From Modicisalibacter sp033446685 (GTDB lineage Bacteria; Pseudomonadota; Gammaproteobacteria; Pseudomonadales; Halomonadaceae): a stretch of 64,000 nt of DNA. Under the pieces are notes generated by a model. The model saw nothing but the letters and a program-made list of their open reading frames with translations, had not been told where the DNA came from and ran no database searches. Made by a program: the position numbers and the translations under genes. The stretch is from the NCBI RefSeq assembly GCF_033446685.1, contig NZ_JAWQLY010000007.1, positions 1-64,000 on the forward strand, written 5' to 3'. Below are positions 16,259 through 26,718 of this stretch, piece after piece. The stretch's first letter is position 1; the number at the start of each line of letters is the position of its first letter.

Positions 16259-16741
16259 ATGCATTGTCCCTTTTGCGGTAAGAACGATACCAAGGTCACC
16301 GACTCGCGGTTGGTCGCCGAGGGCGATCAGGTACGACGGCGTCGCCAGTGCGCCGGCTGCGGCGAGCGCTTCACCACCTACGAGACCGCCGAACTGGTCA
16401 TGCCGCGGGTGATCAAGGCCGACGGCTCGCGGGAATCGTTCGACGAACGCAAGCTGCGCGACGGCATGCTGCGCGCGCTGGAGAAGCGCCCGGTGAGCGC
16501 CGAATCGACCGAGGCCGCCGTCGAACGCATTCGCCAGCGCCTGCGCGCCCGCGGCGAGCGCGAGGTCGAGGCGGGCGAGATCGGCGAGGAGGTGATGCGC
16601 GCCTTGAAGCGCCTCGACCAGGTCGCCTATATCCGCTTCGCCTCGGTCTATCGACGCTTTCAGGATATCGACGAGTTTCGCGCCGAGATCGATCGCCTGG
16701 CTCAGGAGCCCAACTTCTCGCCCAACGAAGAAGAGCACTGA
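16259..16741 (+). CDS. nrdR: Transcriptional repressor NrdR
   Basis: Represses ribonucleotide reductase genes by sensing ATP/dATP. The product is 160 residues with an N-terminal zinc ribbon (Cys3, Cys6, Cys31, Cys34) and a C-terminal ATP-cone domain. MHCPFCGKNDTKVTDSR and RRRRQCAGCGERFTTYE are diagnostic. It heads the conserved nrdR-ribD-ribB-ribH-nusB-thiL-pgpA cluster of gammaproteobacteria. It is separated from ribD by about 77 bases, so they may be one transcript. No NrdR box was recognised within the window, as expected since nrd genes are not here. Confidence 0.97.
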   Translation: MHCPFCGKNDTKVTDSRLVAEGDQVRRRRQCAGCGERFTTYETAELVMPRVIKADGSRESFDERKLRDGMLRALEKRPVSAESTEAAVERIRQRLRARGEREVEAGEIGEEVMRALKRLDQVAYIRFASVYRRFQDIDEFRAEIDRLAQEPNFSPNEEEH

Positions 16742-16818
16742 GCGATAGCGTATCTATCGGCATGGCGCGCTCTGCCGTGTTCATGCGCAATCTCTAGCCT
16801 CTAGCGTCAAGGGATGAC

Positions 16819-17955
16819 ATGGCCAAGACCACCCCCGAATCCTACATGGCCCGCGCGCTCAAGTTGGCGCATCGCGGGCTTTACACCACCGACCCCAACC
16901 CGCGCGTCGGCTGCGTGCTGGTCAAGGGCGGGCGCATCGTCGGCGAAGGCTGGCATGTGCGTGCCGGCGAGCCGCATGCCGAGATCCATGCGCTGCGCGC
17001 GGCCGGCGAGGCGGCGCGCGGAGCGACCGCCTACGTGACCCTGGAACCCTGCGCGCACCACGGCCGCACCGGACCCTGCGCCGAGGCGTTGATCGAGGCC
17101 GGTGTCGCCAAGGTGGTGGCGGCGATGAGCGACCCCAACCCCGAGGTCGGCGGGCGCGGCCTGGCATTGCTTCGCGAGGCCGGCATCGAGCTCGAGCTCG
17201 GTCTGCTGGAAAGCGAGGCGCGGGCCCTGAACCCGGGGTTCATCGCGCGGATGAGCCGCGGGCGGCCGTTCGTGCGGTTGAAGATGGCGATGAGTCTCGA
17301 TGCGCGCACCGCGATGGCCAGCGGCGAATCGCAGTGGATCACCGGCCCCGCGGCGCGGCGCGAGGTGCAGCGTCTGCGCGCGCGCTCGAGCGCGGTGATG
17401 ACCGGCGTCGAGTCGGCGATCTTCGACAACTCGCGGCTCACCGTGCGCGCCGATCAACTGGGCTTCGAGGGCGAGCAGGGCGAGGCGATCGCCGCCCGCC
17501 AGCCGCTGCGGGTGATCGTCGACACGCGGCTACGGCTGCCGTTGGCGGCGGCCTGCCTGAGCGAGCCGGGGCGTACGCTGATCGTCGCCTGCAGCCAGGA
17601 CGCCGAGCGCCGCGCCGCGTTGGAAGCGGCCGGCGCCGAGGTGCTGATCATGCCCAGCGGAAGCGACGGCCGCGTCGATCTGGTGGCGCTGCTCGATCAT
17701 CTGGCCACGCACGAGGCGTGCAACGAAGTCCTGCTCGAGACCGGGGCGACGCTCGCCGGGGCGATGCTCGACGCCGAGCTAATCGACGAGATGCAGCTGT
17801 TCGTCGCGCCCACGCTGTTGGGCGGCGAGGCGCGCCCGCTGTTCGCGATCCCCGGGCTCGAGCGCATGGCGCAGCAGCGGCCGTTGCTGATCGACGACAT
17901 CCGCGCCGTCGGCCACGACTGGCGTATCATCGCCCGTCCGCAACGCGGCGTATGA
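16819..17955 (+). CDS. ribD: Bifunctional riboflavin deaminase/reductase RibD
   Basis: Catalyses deamination of the pyrimidine produced from GTP, then NADPH reduction of its ribosyl side chain. The product is 378 residues. The N-terminal deaminase (1-about 145) has zinc ligands His53 (in PHAEIHAL), Cys78 and Cys87 (in EPCAHHGRTGPC) and the proton shuttle Glu55. The C-terminal reductase domain (about 150-375) contains RLKMAMSLDARTA and the cofactor strand ETGATLAGAML. The start ATG at 16819 is preceded by AAGGGATGAC. No FMN riboswitch is evident upstream. Confidence 0.96.
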   Translation: MAKTTPESYMARALKLAHRGLYTTDPNPRVGCVLVKGGRIVGEGWHVRAGEPHAEIHALRAAGEAARGATAYVTLEPCAHHGRTGPCAEALIEAGVAKVVAAMSDPNPEVGGRGLALLREAGIELELGLLESEARALNPGFIARMSRGRPFVRLKMAMSLDARTAMASGESQWITGPAARREVQRLRARSSAVMTGVESAIFDNSRLTVRADQLGFEGEQGEAIAARQPLRVIVDTRLRLPLAAACLSEPGRTLIVACSQDAERRAALEAAGAEVLIMPSGSDGRVDLVALLDHLATHEACNEVLLETGATLAGAMLDAELIDEMQLFVAPTLLGGEARPLFAIPGLERMAQQRPLLIDDIRAVGHDWRIIARPQRGV

Positions 17956-18088
17956 CGCCCCCTCGGGGGACTGGCGCGCGCGCCTGCAGACAGGTACCCT
18001 GACCGCCGACCTGACCCGGCGAAGTGACAAAGGCGCGCGAAACAGTCGCCATTTGCCGACAACGCCGTTCGAAAAGACCGGAGATTCC

Positions 18089-19291
18089 ATGGCGCTCTCT
18101 TCTTCACAGTCCGCTTCTTCACAGCCCGCCGACGCTTCGACGTCCGCCCAGGGCCTGGCACGTATCGAAGCGCTGGTCGAGGACATTCGCCAGGGCAAGA
18201 TGGTGATCCTCATGGACGACGAGGATCGCGAGAACGAAGGCGACATCATCATGGCCGCCGAGAAGGTCGAGGCAGAGCACATCAACTTCATGGCGCGCCA
18301 CGCACGCGGCCTGATCTGCCTGCCGATGACCCGCGAGCGCTGCGAGCGGCTCAACCTGCCATTGATGGTGCGCGACAATGGCTCGGGCTTCGGCACCAAG
18401 TTCACGCTGTCGATCGAGGCCGCCGAGGGCGTTTCCACCGGCATCTCGGCCGCCGATCGGGCGCGCACCGTGCAGGCCGCGGTGGCGCGCGACGCCAAGC
18501 CCGCGGATATCGTCCAGCCCGGGCATATCTTCCCGCTGATGGCCGAGCCGGGCGGGGTGCTGCGCCGCGCCGGCCATACCGAGGCGGCCTGCGACCTGGC
18601 GGCGATGGCCGGCTTCGAGCCCAGCGGCGTGATCTGCGAGGTGATGAGCGACGACGGCAGCATGGCGCGGCGCCCCGAACTCGAGCGCTTCGCCGCCGAG
18701 CACGGCCTTAAGATCGGCACCATCGCCGACCTGATCCACTATCGCATTCATACCGAGCAGACCATCGAGCGCGTCGAGTCGCAGCCGGTGGAGACTGCGT
18801 TCGGTCCGATGACCCTGCAGGTGTTCCACGATCGCATCCAGGGCGCCCACCACCTGGCACTGGTCAAGGGCGAGCCGACGCCCGACGCGTCGACCACGGT
18901 GCGCGTGCATCTCGCCGACAGCCTGCGCGATCTGCTGACGCTGCAAAAGCCCGAGCGCAGCAACTGGACCGCGCACCACGCCCTGGCGAAGATCGCCGCG
19001 GCCGACGCCGGGGTCTTCGTGCTGCTCGACGACGGCCGCGCCTCGCTCGACTTCAAGTCGCAGCTGGACATCTTCCTCGAACGTCGCCGGGCGCCGCGCA
19101 CCAGCGATTCCGATGGCGCCGGCAACTACCTGATGATCGGTACCGGCTCGCAGATCCTGCGTCAGCTGGGGGTCGGCAAGATGCGCCTGTTGAGTTCGCC
19201 GTGGAAGTTTTCCGCGCTGTCGGGTTTCGACCTGGAAGTGGTCGAACGGCTGGATGCCGATTCCGCCGATGCGGGCGAGCCGCTAGAATAA
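18089..19291 (+). CDS. ribB: 3,4-dihydroxy-2-butanone 4-phosphate synthase with degenerate GTP cyclohydrolase II-like domain
   Basis: Converts ribulose 5-phosphate to 3,4-dihydroxy-2-butanone 4-phosphate for riboflavin. The product is 400 residues. The N-terminal synthase domain (about 25-230) has all hallmarks: DDEDRENEGDIIMAAE, GHIFPLMAEPGGVL and RAGHTEAACDL. The remaining region is related to GTP cyclohydrolase II, but the zinc site is gone: where active enzymes have CxxGDxxxSxRCDCG, this one reads RVHLADSLRDLLT without cysteines. It is therefore a RibBX-type protein, and a separate RibA is expected elsewhere. ATG at 18089 with GGAG upstream is preferred over TTG at 18053. Confidence 0.93.
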   Translation: MALSSSQSASSQPADASTSAQGLARIEALVEDIRQGKMVILMDDEDRENEGDIIMAAEKVEAEHINFMARHARGLICLPMTRERCERLNLPLMVRDNGSGFGTKFTLSIEAAEGVSTGISAADRARTVQAAVARDAKPADIVQPGHIFPLMAEPGGVLRRAGHTEAACDLAAMAGFEPSGVICEVMSDDGSMARRPELERFAAEHGLKIGTIADLIHYRIHTEQTIERVESQPVETAFGPMTLQVFHDRIQGAHHLALVKGEPTPDASTTVRVHLADSLRDLLTLQKPERSNWTAHHALAKIAAADAGVFVLLDDGRASLDFKSQLDIFLERRRAPRTSDSDGAGNYLMIGTGSQILRQLGVGKMRLLSSPWKFSALSGFDLEVVERLDADSADAGEPLE

Positions 19292-19317
19292 GCCCCCTTT
19301 TTTGTCAGGACATGGTT

Positions 19318-19800
19318 ATGCAACCGATTTCTCAAGTCGAAGGTTCCTTCACCGATGTCGACGGTCGCTACGTGATCGTCGTGGGGCGCTTCAACCACCA
19401 CGTGGTCGACAGCCTGGTCGAGGGCGCCGTCGATAGCCTGGTGCGCCACGGTGTCGACGAGGACAACATCGATCTCGTCCACGTTCCGGGCGCCTGGGAG
19501 CTGCCGCTGGCCGTCAAGCGCGCGCTGCGCGTGGTCAAGCCCGACGCGGTGATCGCGCTGGGCGCGGTGATCCGCGGCGGCACGCCGCATTTCGAATATG
19601 TCGCCGGCGGCTGCAACAGCGCCCTGGGGGCGCTGCAACTGGAATTCGAGACGCCGGTCGCCAATGGCGTGCTGACCGTCAACTCCATCGAGCAGGCCAT
19701 CGAGCGCGCCGGCACCAAGGCCGGCAACAAGGGCGCCGAGGCGGCCATGGCGGCGATGGAGATGGTGTCGCTGATGAAGCGCTTCGGGGGCCAGGCATGA
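19318..19800 (+). CDS. ribH: 6,7-dimethyl-8-ribityllumazine synthase
   Basis: Condenses the RibB product with the RibD-derived pyrimidine to form lumazine, the direct riboflavin precursor. The product is 160 residues, a typical icosahedral-subunit size. Substrate motifs are RFNHHVVDSLVEGA, VPGAWELPLAVK, GAVIRGGTPHFEYV and the phosphate/catalytic segment NGVLTVNS. Position 22 region RFNHH replaces the commoner RFN(S/A)F. ATG at 19318 is preferred over ATG at 19312 because AGGA at 19307-19310 is seven bases upstream of the former and only one base from the latter. The stop overlaps nusB (ATGA). Confidence 0.96.
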   Translation: MQPISQVEGSFTDVDGRYVIVVGRFNHHVVDSLVEGAVDSLVRHGVDEDNIDLVHVPGAWELPLAVKRALRVVKPDAVIALGAVIRGGTPHFEYVAGGCNSALGALQLEFETPVANGVLTVNSIEQAIERAGTKAGNKGAEAAMAAMEMVSLMKRFGGQA

Positions 19801-20297
19801 GCCGCCGGGAACAGCCGACGAGCAGCGCCCGTGAGGCGCGTCACGCCGCCCGCGAACTGGCCGTTCAGGGTCTTTATCAGTGGCAGATGACCGGCAAGGC
19901 GGTGACCAGCGTGGAAGCCGAGTTCCGCAGCCAGATCGCCGACGAGGATCTCGAGGACCACGAGAACTGGCGCAAGGTGATGGAGATCGCCGACCTGGCG
20001 CTGTTCCACGACCTGCTGCACAACGTGGCCCGTAACTGCGGCGAGCTGGACGCCGCCATCGCGCCGCTGCTCGACCGGCGCATCGAGGATCTCGATCCCA
20101 TCGAGCTGGCGATCCTGCGCCTCGGTACCTACGAGCTGTCGCATCGCCTCGAAGTGCCGTATCGCGCGGTGATCAACGAAGGCGTCGAGCTGGCCAAGTC
20201 GTTCGGCGCCACCGATGGCCACAAATACGTCAACGGCATCCTCGACAAGCTCGCCGGACGCTTGCGGATGACCGAGGTCAACGCACGCCGTCGCTGA
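19797..20297 (+). CDS. nusB: Transcription antitermination factor NusB
   Basis: Binds boxA RNA with NusE (S10) in rRNA antitermination complexes. The product is 166 residues, all-helical. ARHAARELAVQGLYQWQ at the N terminus and the C-terminal DPIELAILRLGTYEL and VINEGVELAKSFGATDGHKYVNGILDKLA are strongly conserved. It overlaps ribH by four bases and is followed within two bases by the possible GTG start of thiL, an arrangement shared with E. coli. Confidence 0.97.
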   Translation: MSRREQPTSSAREARHAARELAVQGLYQWQMTGKAVTSVEAEFRSQIADEDLEDHENWRKVMEIADLALFHDLLHNVARNCGELDAAIAPLLDRRIEDLDPIELAILRLGTYELSHRLEVPYRAVINEGVELAKSFGATDGHKYVNGILDKLAGRLRMTEVNARRR

Positions 20298-20310
20298 CGT
20301 GCCCGTTCCC

Positions 20311-21288
20311 ATGCTGAGCGAATTCGAGCTCATAACCCGCTACTTCGCAGGCCCGGCGCAGTCCGCCGCGGCTGGCGTGCCTGGCGTCGGTTCCGGGGTC
20401 GTCCTGGGCCCGGGCGACGACTGCGCGGTGCTGGCGCCGACCCCCGGCAGCCAGCTGGCGATCAGCGTCGACTCGTCGCTGGCCGACGTGCACTTTCCCG
20501 CCGATGCGCCGGCCGCGGCGATCGGTCACCGGGTGTTGGCGGTGGCGCTCAGCGACCTGGCGGCGATGGGCGCGCGGGCGCGCTGGTGCGTGATGGCGAT
20601 CACCCTGCCAGAGGCCGACGACGCCTGGCTGGCCGGTTTCGCCGAGGGTTTCCATGCGCTGTGCCGGGCCTGCGAGATGATCCTCGTCGGCGGCGACGTG
20701 ACTCGCGGGCCGTTGAGCGTCTCGGTGACCGTGCATGGCGAGTTCCCCGCGGGGCAGGCGTTGACCCGCGGCGGCGGTAAAGCCGGCGACGTGCTGGCGG
20801 TGACCGGTTCGCTGGGCGGCGGCCGCGGCGGGCTCGACGCCTGGTATGCCGGCGAGCGCGAGCTCGACGATCCGCTGCTGGCCGCTTACCTGCTGCCGCA
20901 GCCGCGTCTGGCGGCGGGCGAGGCGCTGCGCGGGCTGGCGCACAGCGCCATCGATATCTCCGACGGCTTGCTCGTCGATCTCGATCATCTGTGTACCGCC
21001 TCCGGCCTGGGCGCCGAACTCGAGGCCGCCGACCTGCCGCTGAGCGCCGGTCTGGTGGCACGCCTCGGCGAGGCGGCTGCCCGCGAGGCGGCGCTGTGCG
21101 GCGGCGACGATTACGAGCTGTTGATCAGCCTGCCGGCCGCGCAATTCGAAACCGCCCGGCAACGCCTCGCCGCTGTCGATGTACCGCTGACCGTCATCGG
21201 CCGTCTGCGCCAGGCGCCGGGCATCGCCGGGGTCGACGCCGGCCTGTTGCGCAACGGTTGGCGGCATTTCCCGGAGGGCGCGTCATGA
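20311..21288 (+). CDS. thiL: Thiamine-monophosphate kinase
   Basis: Phosphorylates thiamine monophosphate to thiamine diphosphate with ATP. The product is about 325 residues of the PurM/SelD fold. Motifs include GPGDDCAVL, VDSSLADVHF, ALSDLAAMGA, VGGDVTRGP, SLGGGRGGL, DISDGLLVDLDHL and GGDDYELL. Two starts are possible: GTG at 20299, one base after the nusB stop, or ATG at 20311. The latter gives MLSEFELITRYF, closer to the E. coli N terminus; neither has a clear ribosome site. It overlaps pgpA by four bases. Confidence 0.93.
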   Translation: MLSEFELITRYFAGPAQSAAAGVPGVGSGVVLGPGDDCAVLAPTPGSQLAISVDSSLADVHFPADAPAAAIGHRVLAVALSDLAAMGARARWCVMAITLPEADDAWLAGFAEGFHALCRACEMILVGGDVTRGPLSVSVTVHGEFPAGQALTRGGGKAGDVLAVTGSLGGGRGGLDAWYAGERELDDPLLAAYLLPQPRLAAGEALRGLAHSAIDISDGLLVDLDHLCTASGLGAELEAADLPLSAGLVARLGEAAAREAALCGGDDYELLISLPAAQFETARQRLAAVDVPLTVIGRLRQAPGIAGVDAGLLRNGWRHFPEGAS

Positions 21289-21758
21289 ACCGAGCGCCTG
21301 CCAGCGTCTGGCGTCGGCCGACGCACTTCTTCGCCTTTGGCCTGGGCAGCGGCGCCGTGCCGTTCGCCCCGGGGACCTTCGGTACCCTGGCGGCCATTCC
21401 CTTCTACTGGCTGTTGTCCGATCTCGAGCTGTCCTGGTACCTGGGCCTGACCCTGTTCGCCGGCCTGGTCGGCATCTGGCTGTGCGGAAAGACCTCGCGG
21501 GACCTGGGAGTCCACGATCATTCGGGGATCGTCTGGGACGAATTCGTCGGTTACTGGCTGACCATGGCCGCGGTACCGTTCTCATGGGAGGCGGCGCTGT
21601 GGGGGTTCGTGGTGTTCCGAATCTTCGACATCATCAAGCCCTGGCCGATTCGCTGGGTCGACCGGCGCATCACCGGCGGCTTCGGCATCATGCTCGACGA
21701 CGTGCTCGCCGGGGTCTTTGCCTGGAGTACCATGCATCTGTGGTTCTGGCTGCATTAG
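21285..21758 (+). CDS. pgpA: Phosphatidylglycerophosphatase A
   Basis: Dephosphorylates phosphatidylglycerophosphate to phosphatidylglycerol in the inner membrane. The product is 157 residues with about four hydrophobic segments. Family motifs are GLGSGAVPFAPGTFGTL near the N terminus, DHSGIVWDEFVGYW (metal-binding acidic residues) in the centre and FRIFDIIKPWPIRWVDRR. ATG at 21285 overlaps the thiL stop. It ends the rib-nus-thi block. Confidence 0.95.
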   Translation: MNRAPASVWRRPTHFFAFGLGSGAVPFAPGTFGTLAAIPFYWLLSDLELSWYLGLTLFAGLVGIWLCGKTSRDLGVHDHSGIVWDEFVGYWLTMAAVPFSWEAALWGFVVFRIFDIIKPWPIRWVDRRITGGFGIMLDDVLAGVFAWSTMHLWFWLH

Positions 21759-21834
21759 CCTGGCCCCACGTCTCATCTATTTTTTCAGCGCTTCTAAGGT
21801 CTAGCGTCGGTTCGAAGTCGTGAAGGAGACTCGC

Positions 21835-23106
21835 ATGCGCAAGAGATGGCTGGCGGTGGCGCTGGTGCTGGTTGTCGGCGTGGCGGGCTACCTGGGCGCC
21901 CAGGCCTATTCGAGTCACGTCTTCGAGCGCGAGCTGGCGCGCGCGGTGGCCGAGGCCAACGCTGATGGCCGCTTCCGGGTCGAGCGTGACGTCGGCGAGC
22001 GCGGCTGGTTTCATTCCCAAGGCCGTATTGCGCTGAGTCCGGCCGGCGAGGGCGGCGATTGGCGGCTCGTGCTGCCCTTTGATGCGCGCCATGGCCTCCT
22101 GCATACGCGTCTCGGCGGCGCGCTGCAAATACGCCTGGCGAGCGACGCGGGCGAGCCCCGGGCGCTGTTCGGCGATGTGCTGGCCAGCGCCGAACCGCGC
22201 TGGACCGCAACGCTGGACCATTTCGAGCGCCATGGCGAGGCGCATGTCACGCTCGCCGACTTCGAACTGGCGACGCCGGGCGGTCGGCTCGCCTTCACCG
22301 GTGCCGAGCTCGACCTCAGCGGACGCCTCGGCGACCTGCGCCTTACCGGCCAGGTCGCCCCGCTGCGACTCACTCAGGGCGATCGGCAACTGATCGCGGG
22401 GCCGCTGTTCATCGACAGCCGCTATCGGTTCGACGCCCACGGCGATTACTACCATCAGCGCAACGAGCTGATCCTCGACTCGCTGGAGTACCGCGACCCG
22501 CGTCGCGCGCCGCTGACCCTGGACACACTGCGCTACATCGACGAGACCCGCCTCGAACAGGACTTGCAGGTGGCCATGAGCCTGTCGCTGCAGCAGGCCA
22601 GAGCCGCCGGCCAGCCGCTGCTGGCCGGCAATCTCGAGCTTGTCCTGGAGCGCCTCGATGGCGAGGCGGTGCGTGAACTGATCGGCGAGCTGCAAGCGCT
22701 GCTGGAAAAGCACGGCGACGCTATCGCCAGCCTCGACGTCGCCGAACGCCGGGCGTTGCTGGCGCGCCTCGAGCCGGCGATCCTCGCCACACTTGCCGAG
22801 TCGCCGCGGCTCACCCTCGAGACCCTGAATCTATCGAGCGCGATGTTCGGGGTCGACATGCGCGGCCACGGCGAGCTGACGTTCGACGGCACCGACAGCC
22901 AGGCGCTGGAGATTGCCGACCTGGCGCAGGCGGCTACCCGCGATCCCTGGCGGGAGCGTCTCGATGGGCGGCTCAACGCCTACGACGTACCGCCGCTGCT
23001 GTTGATGCAGCTCGGCCTGCCGCTGGATACCCGCCAACTGACGCTGAGCGTGACTGACGGCGAGCTGCGCCTCAACGGTCGGGAACTACCCGAATTGCCT
23101 TTATAA
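21835..23106 (+). CDS. DUF945 (YdgA-like) family protein
   Basis: Function not established; DUF945 proteins such as E. coli YdgA are periplasm-facing and anchored in the inner membrane. The product is 423 residues with an uncleaved-looking N-terminal hydrophobic segment (about 6-24) after basic MRKRW. Next comes the typical N-terminal core, including RVERDVGERGWFHSQGRIAL, and a long beta-rich repetitive region. ATG at 21835 is preferred over GTG at 21820 because AAGGAGA lies between them. It probably has its own promoter and ends just before a heat-shock-like promoter for lon. Confidence 0.8.
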   Translation: MRKRWLAVALVLVVGVAGYLGAQAYSSHVFERELARAVAEANADGRFRVERDVGERGWFHSQGRIALSPAGEGGDWRLVLPFDARHGLLHTRLGGALQIRLASDAGEPRALFGDVLASAEPRWTATLDHFERHGEAHVTLADFELATPGGRLAFTGAELDLSGRLGDLRLTGQVAPLRLTQGDRQLIAGPLFIDSRYRFDAHGDYYHQRNELILDSLEYRDPRRAPLTLDTLRYIDETRLEQDLQVAMSLSLQQARAAGQPLLAGNLELVLERLDGEAVRELIGELQALLEKHGDAIASLDVAERRALLARLEPAILATLAESPRLTLETLNLSSAMFGVDMRGHGELTFDGTDSQALEIADLAQAATRDPWRERLDGRLNAYDVPPLLLMQLGLPLDTRQLTLSVTDGELRLNGRELPELPL

Positions 23107-23107
23107 G

Positions 23108-23136
23108 CTTGAACTTCGTCTGCGTTGCCCGCATTG
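23108..23136 (+). promoter_or_regulatory. Candidate sigma-32 heat-shock promoter of lon
   Basis: CTTGAA (23108-23113) matches the sigma-32 -35 core exactly. After 15 bases comes CCGCATTG (23129-23136), six of eight to CCCCATNT. The predicted start site is about 40 bases before the lon ATG. Lon paralogues of this type are heat-inducible in Pseudomonas, which supports the reading. Confidence 0.4.
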
Positions 23137-23184
23137 CATGCAGCATGACGGCCAATCATGGCCCGGCGGACACTAAGGTGAACG

Positions 23185-25608
<2,424 letters not shown>

Positions 25609-25647
25609 AGGCCCGATCATGGGCAACGAGCTAGTATAATGCTGCCC

Positions 25648-25690
25648 CCGAAGCTCGAAGCAGCTCTCGAGGGCTCACCGAAGCTCGAAG
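25648..25690 (+). repeat. 13-bp direct repeats in the thiB leader
   Basis: CCGAAGCTCGAAG occurs exactly at 25648-25660 and 25678-25690, 30 bases apart. They lie downstream of a TATAAT (25635-25640) that may be the thiBPQ -10 box. Complementary CTTCG/CGAAG pieces allow hairpins in the leader. No thi-box (TPP riboswitch) consensus was seen here. Confidence 0.55.
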
Positions 25691-25713
25691 CCCATGACGA
25701 TTAGGAAACCGCT

Positions 25714-26718
25714 ATGTCTCAACAGGCGATCGTCGGCGGCCTGGCGCTGATGGCACTGCTCGGCAGTGCCGCGGCCCAGGCTGAGGACACGCTCACCGTC
25801 TATACCTATGACGCCTTCGTCTCCGAGTGGGGCGCGGGTCCCAAGGTCAAGGAGGCCTTCGAGGCGCAGTGCGATTGCCGCTTGCGCTTCGTCGCCCTCG
25901 ACGGTGCCGTCGGCATCCTTCAGCGGCTGCGCCTGGAAGGCGAGGACAGCGCCGCCGACGTGGTGCTGGGGCTGGACATGAACCTGATGGCCAGCGCCCG
26001 CGAGACGGGATTGCTGGTGCCACACGGCATCGACCTGGCGCCGGTGTCGCTGCCCGTCGAATGGCGCGACGACACCTTCGTGCCGTTCGACTGGGCGCCG
26101 TTCGCCTTCGTCTACGACACCCAGGCGCTTGCCGACCCACCGACGAGCTTCGAGCAGCTGATCGCCGCTCCCGACGACCTCAAGGTGATCATCGAGGACC
26201 CGCGCACCAGCACCCCGGGGCTGGGCCTGCTGCTGTGGATCAAGCACGCCTACGGCGAGCGCGCCGACGAGATATGGGAGGGCTTGCAGCCGCACATCCT
26301 GACCGTCACCCGCGGCTGGAGCGAGGCCTACTTCTCGCTGTTCATGAACGGCGAGGCGCCGATGGTGCTGTCCTACGCCACGTCGCCGGTCTATCACATG
26401 GCGGTCGAAAACACCGACCGCTACCGGGCGGTGGCGTTCGACGAGGGCCATTACCTGCAGGTGGAGGTCGCGGCGATGACCCGCCATAGCGAGCATCCCG
26501 GGCTGGCCCGCGAATTTCTCGAGTTCGTGCTCGGTGAGCAGTTCCAGCGCCAGCTGCCGCTGACCAACGTGATGTATCCGGCGGTGGATATCGGTGATGC
26601 GCTGCCTGCGGCGTTCGATGAGTTGATCGATCCCGAGGTGTACAGCTTCCCGCCGCAGACCGTGGCGCGTGAACGCCGCGCCTGGATCGACGAGTGGCTG
26701 CGCGCCAGCACCCGTTAG
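25714..26718 (+). CDS. thiB: Thiamine ABC transporter, periplasmic binding protein
   Basis: Binds thiamine, thiamine phosphate or diphosphate in the periplasm and delivers it to ThiPQ. The product is 334 residues. The signal peptide (1-about 23) ends AAAQA before EDTLTVYTYDAF, the typical mature start. Family segments include DVVLGLDMNLM, PFDWAPFAFVYD, EDPRTSTPGLGLLLW and TRGWSEAYFSLFMNGEAPMVLSYATSP. It heads the thiB-thiP-thiQ operon, with the thiP start overlapping the stop by one base. E. coli thiBPQ is controlled by a TPP riboswitch; none is recognisable in this leader. Confidence 0.92.
   Translation: MSQQAIVGGLALMALLGSAAAQAEDTLTVYTYDAFVSEWGAGPKVKEAFEAQCDCRLRFVALDGAVGILQRLRLEGEDSAADVVLGLDMNLMASARETGLLVPHGIDLAPVSLPVEWRDDTFVPFDWAPFAFVYDTQALADPPTSFEQLIAAPDDLKVIIEDPRTSTPGLGLLLWIKHAYGERADEIWEGLQPHILTVTRGWSEAYFSLFMNGEAPMVLSYATSPVYHMAVENTDRYRAVAFDEGHYLQVEVAAMTRHSEHPGLAREFLEFVLGEQFQRQLPLTNVMYPAVDIGDALPAAFDELIDPEVYSFPPQTVARERRAWIDEWLRASTR

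Noticed and set aside
17956..18088. Possible FMN riboswitch before ribB
   Set aside because: The conserved RFN-element blocks could not be found in the leader; an Infernal search would settle it.
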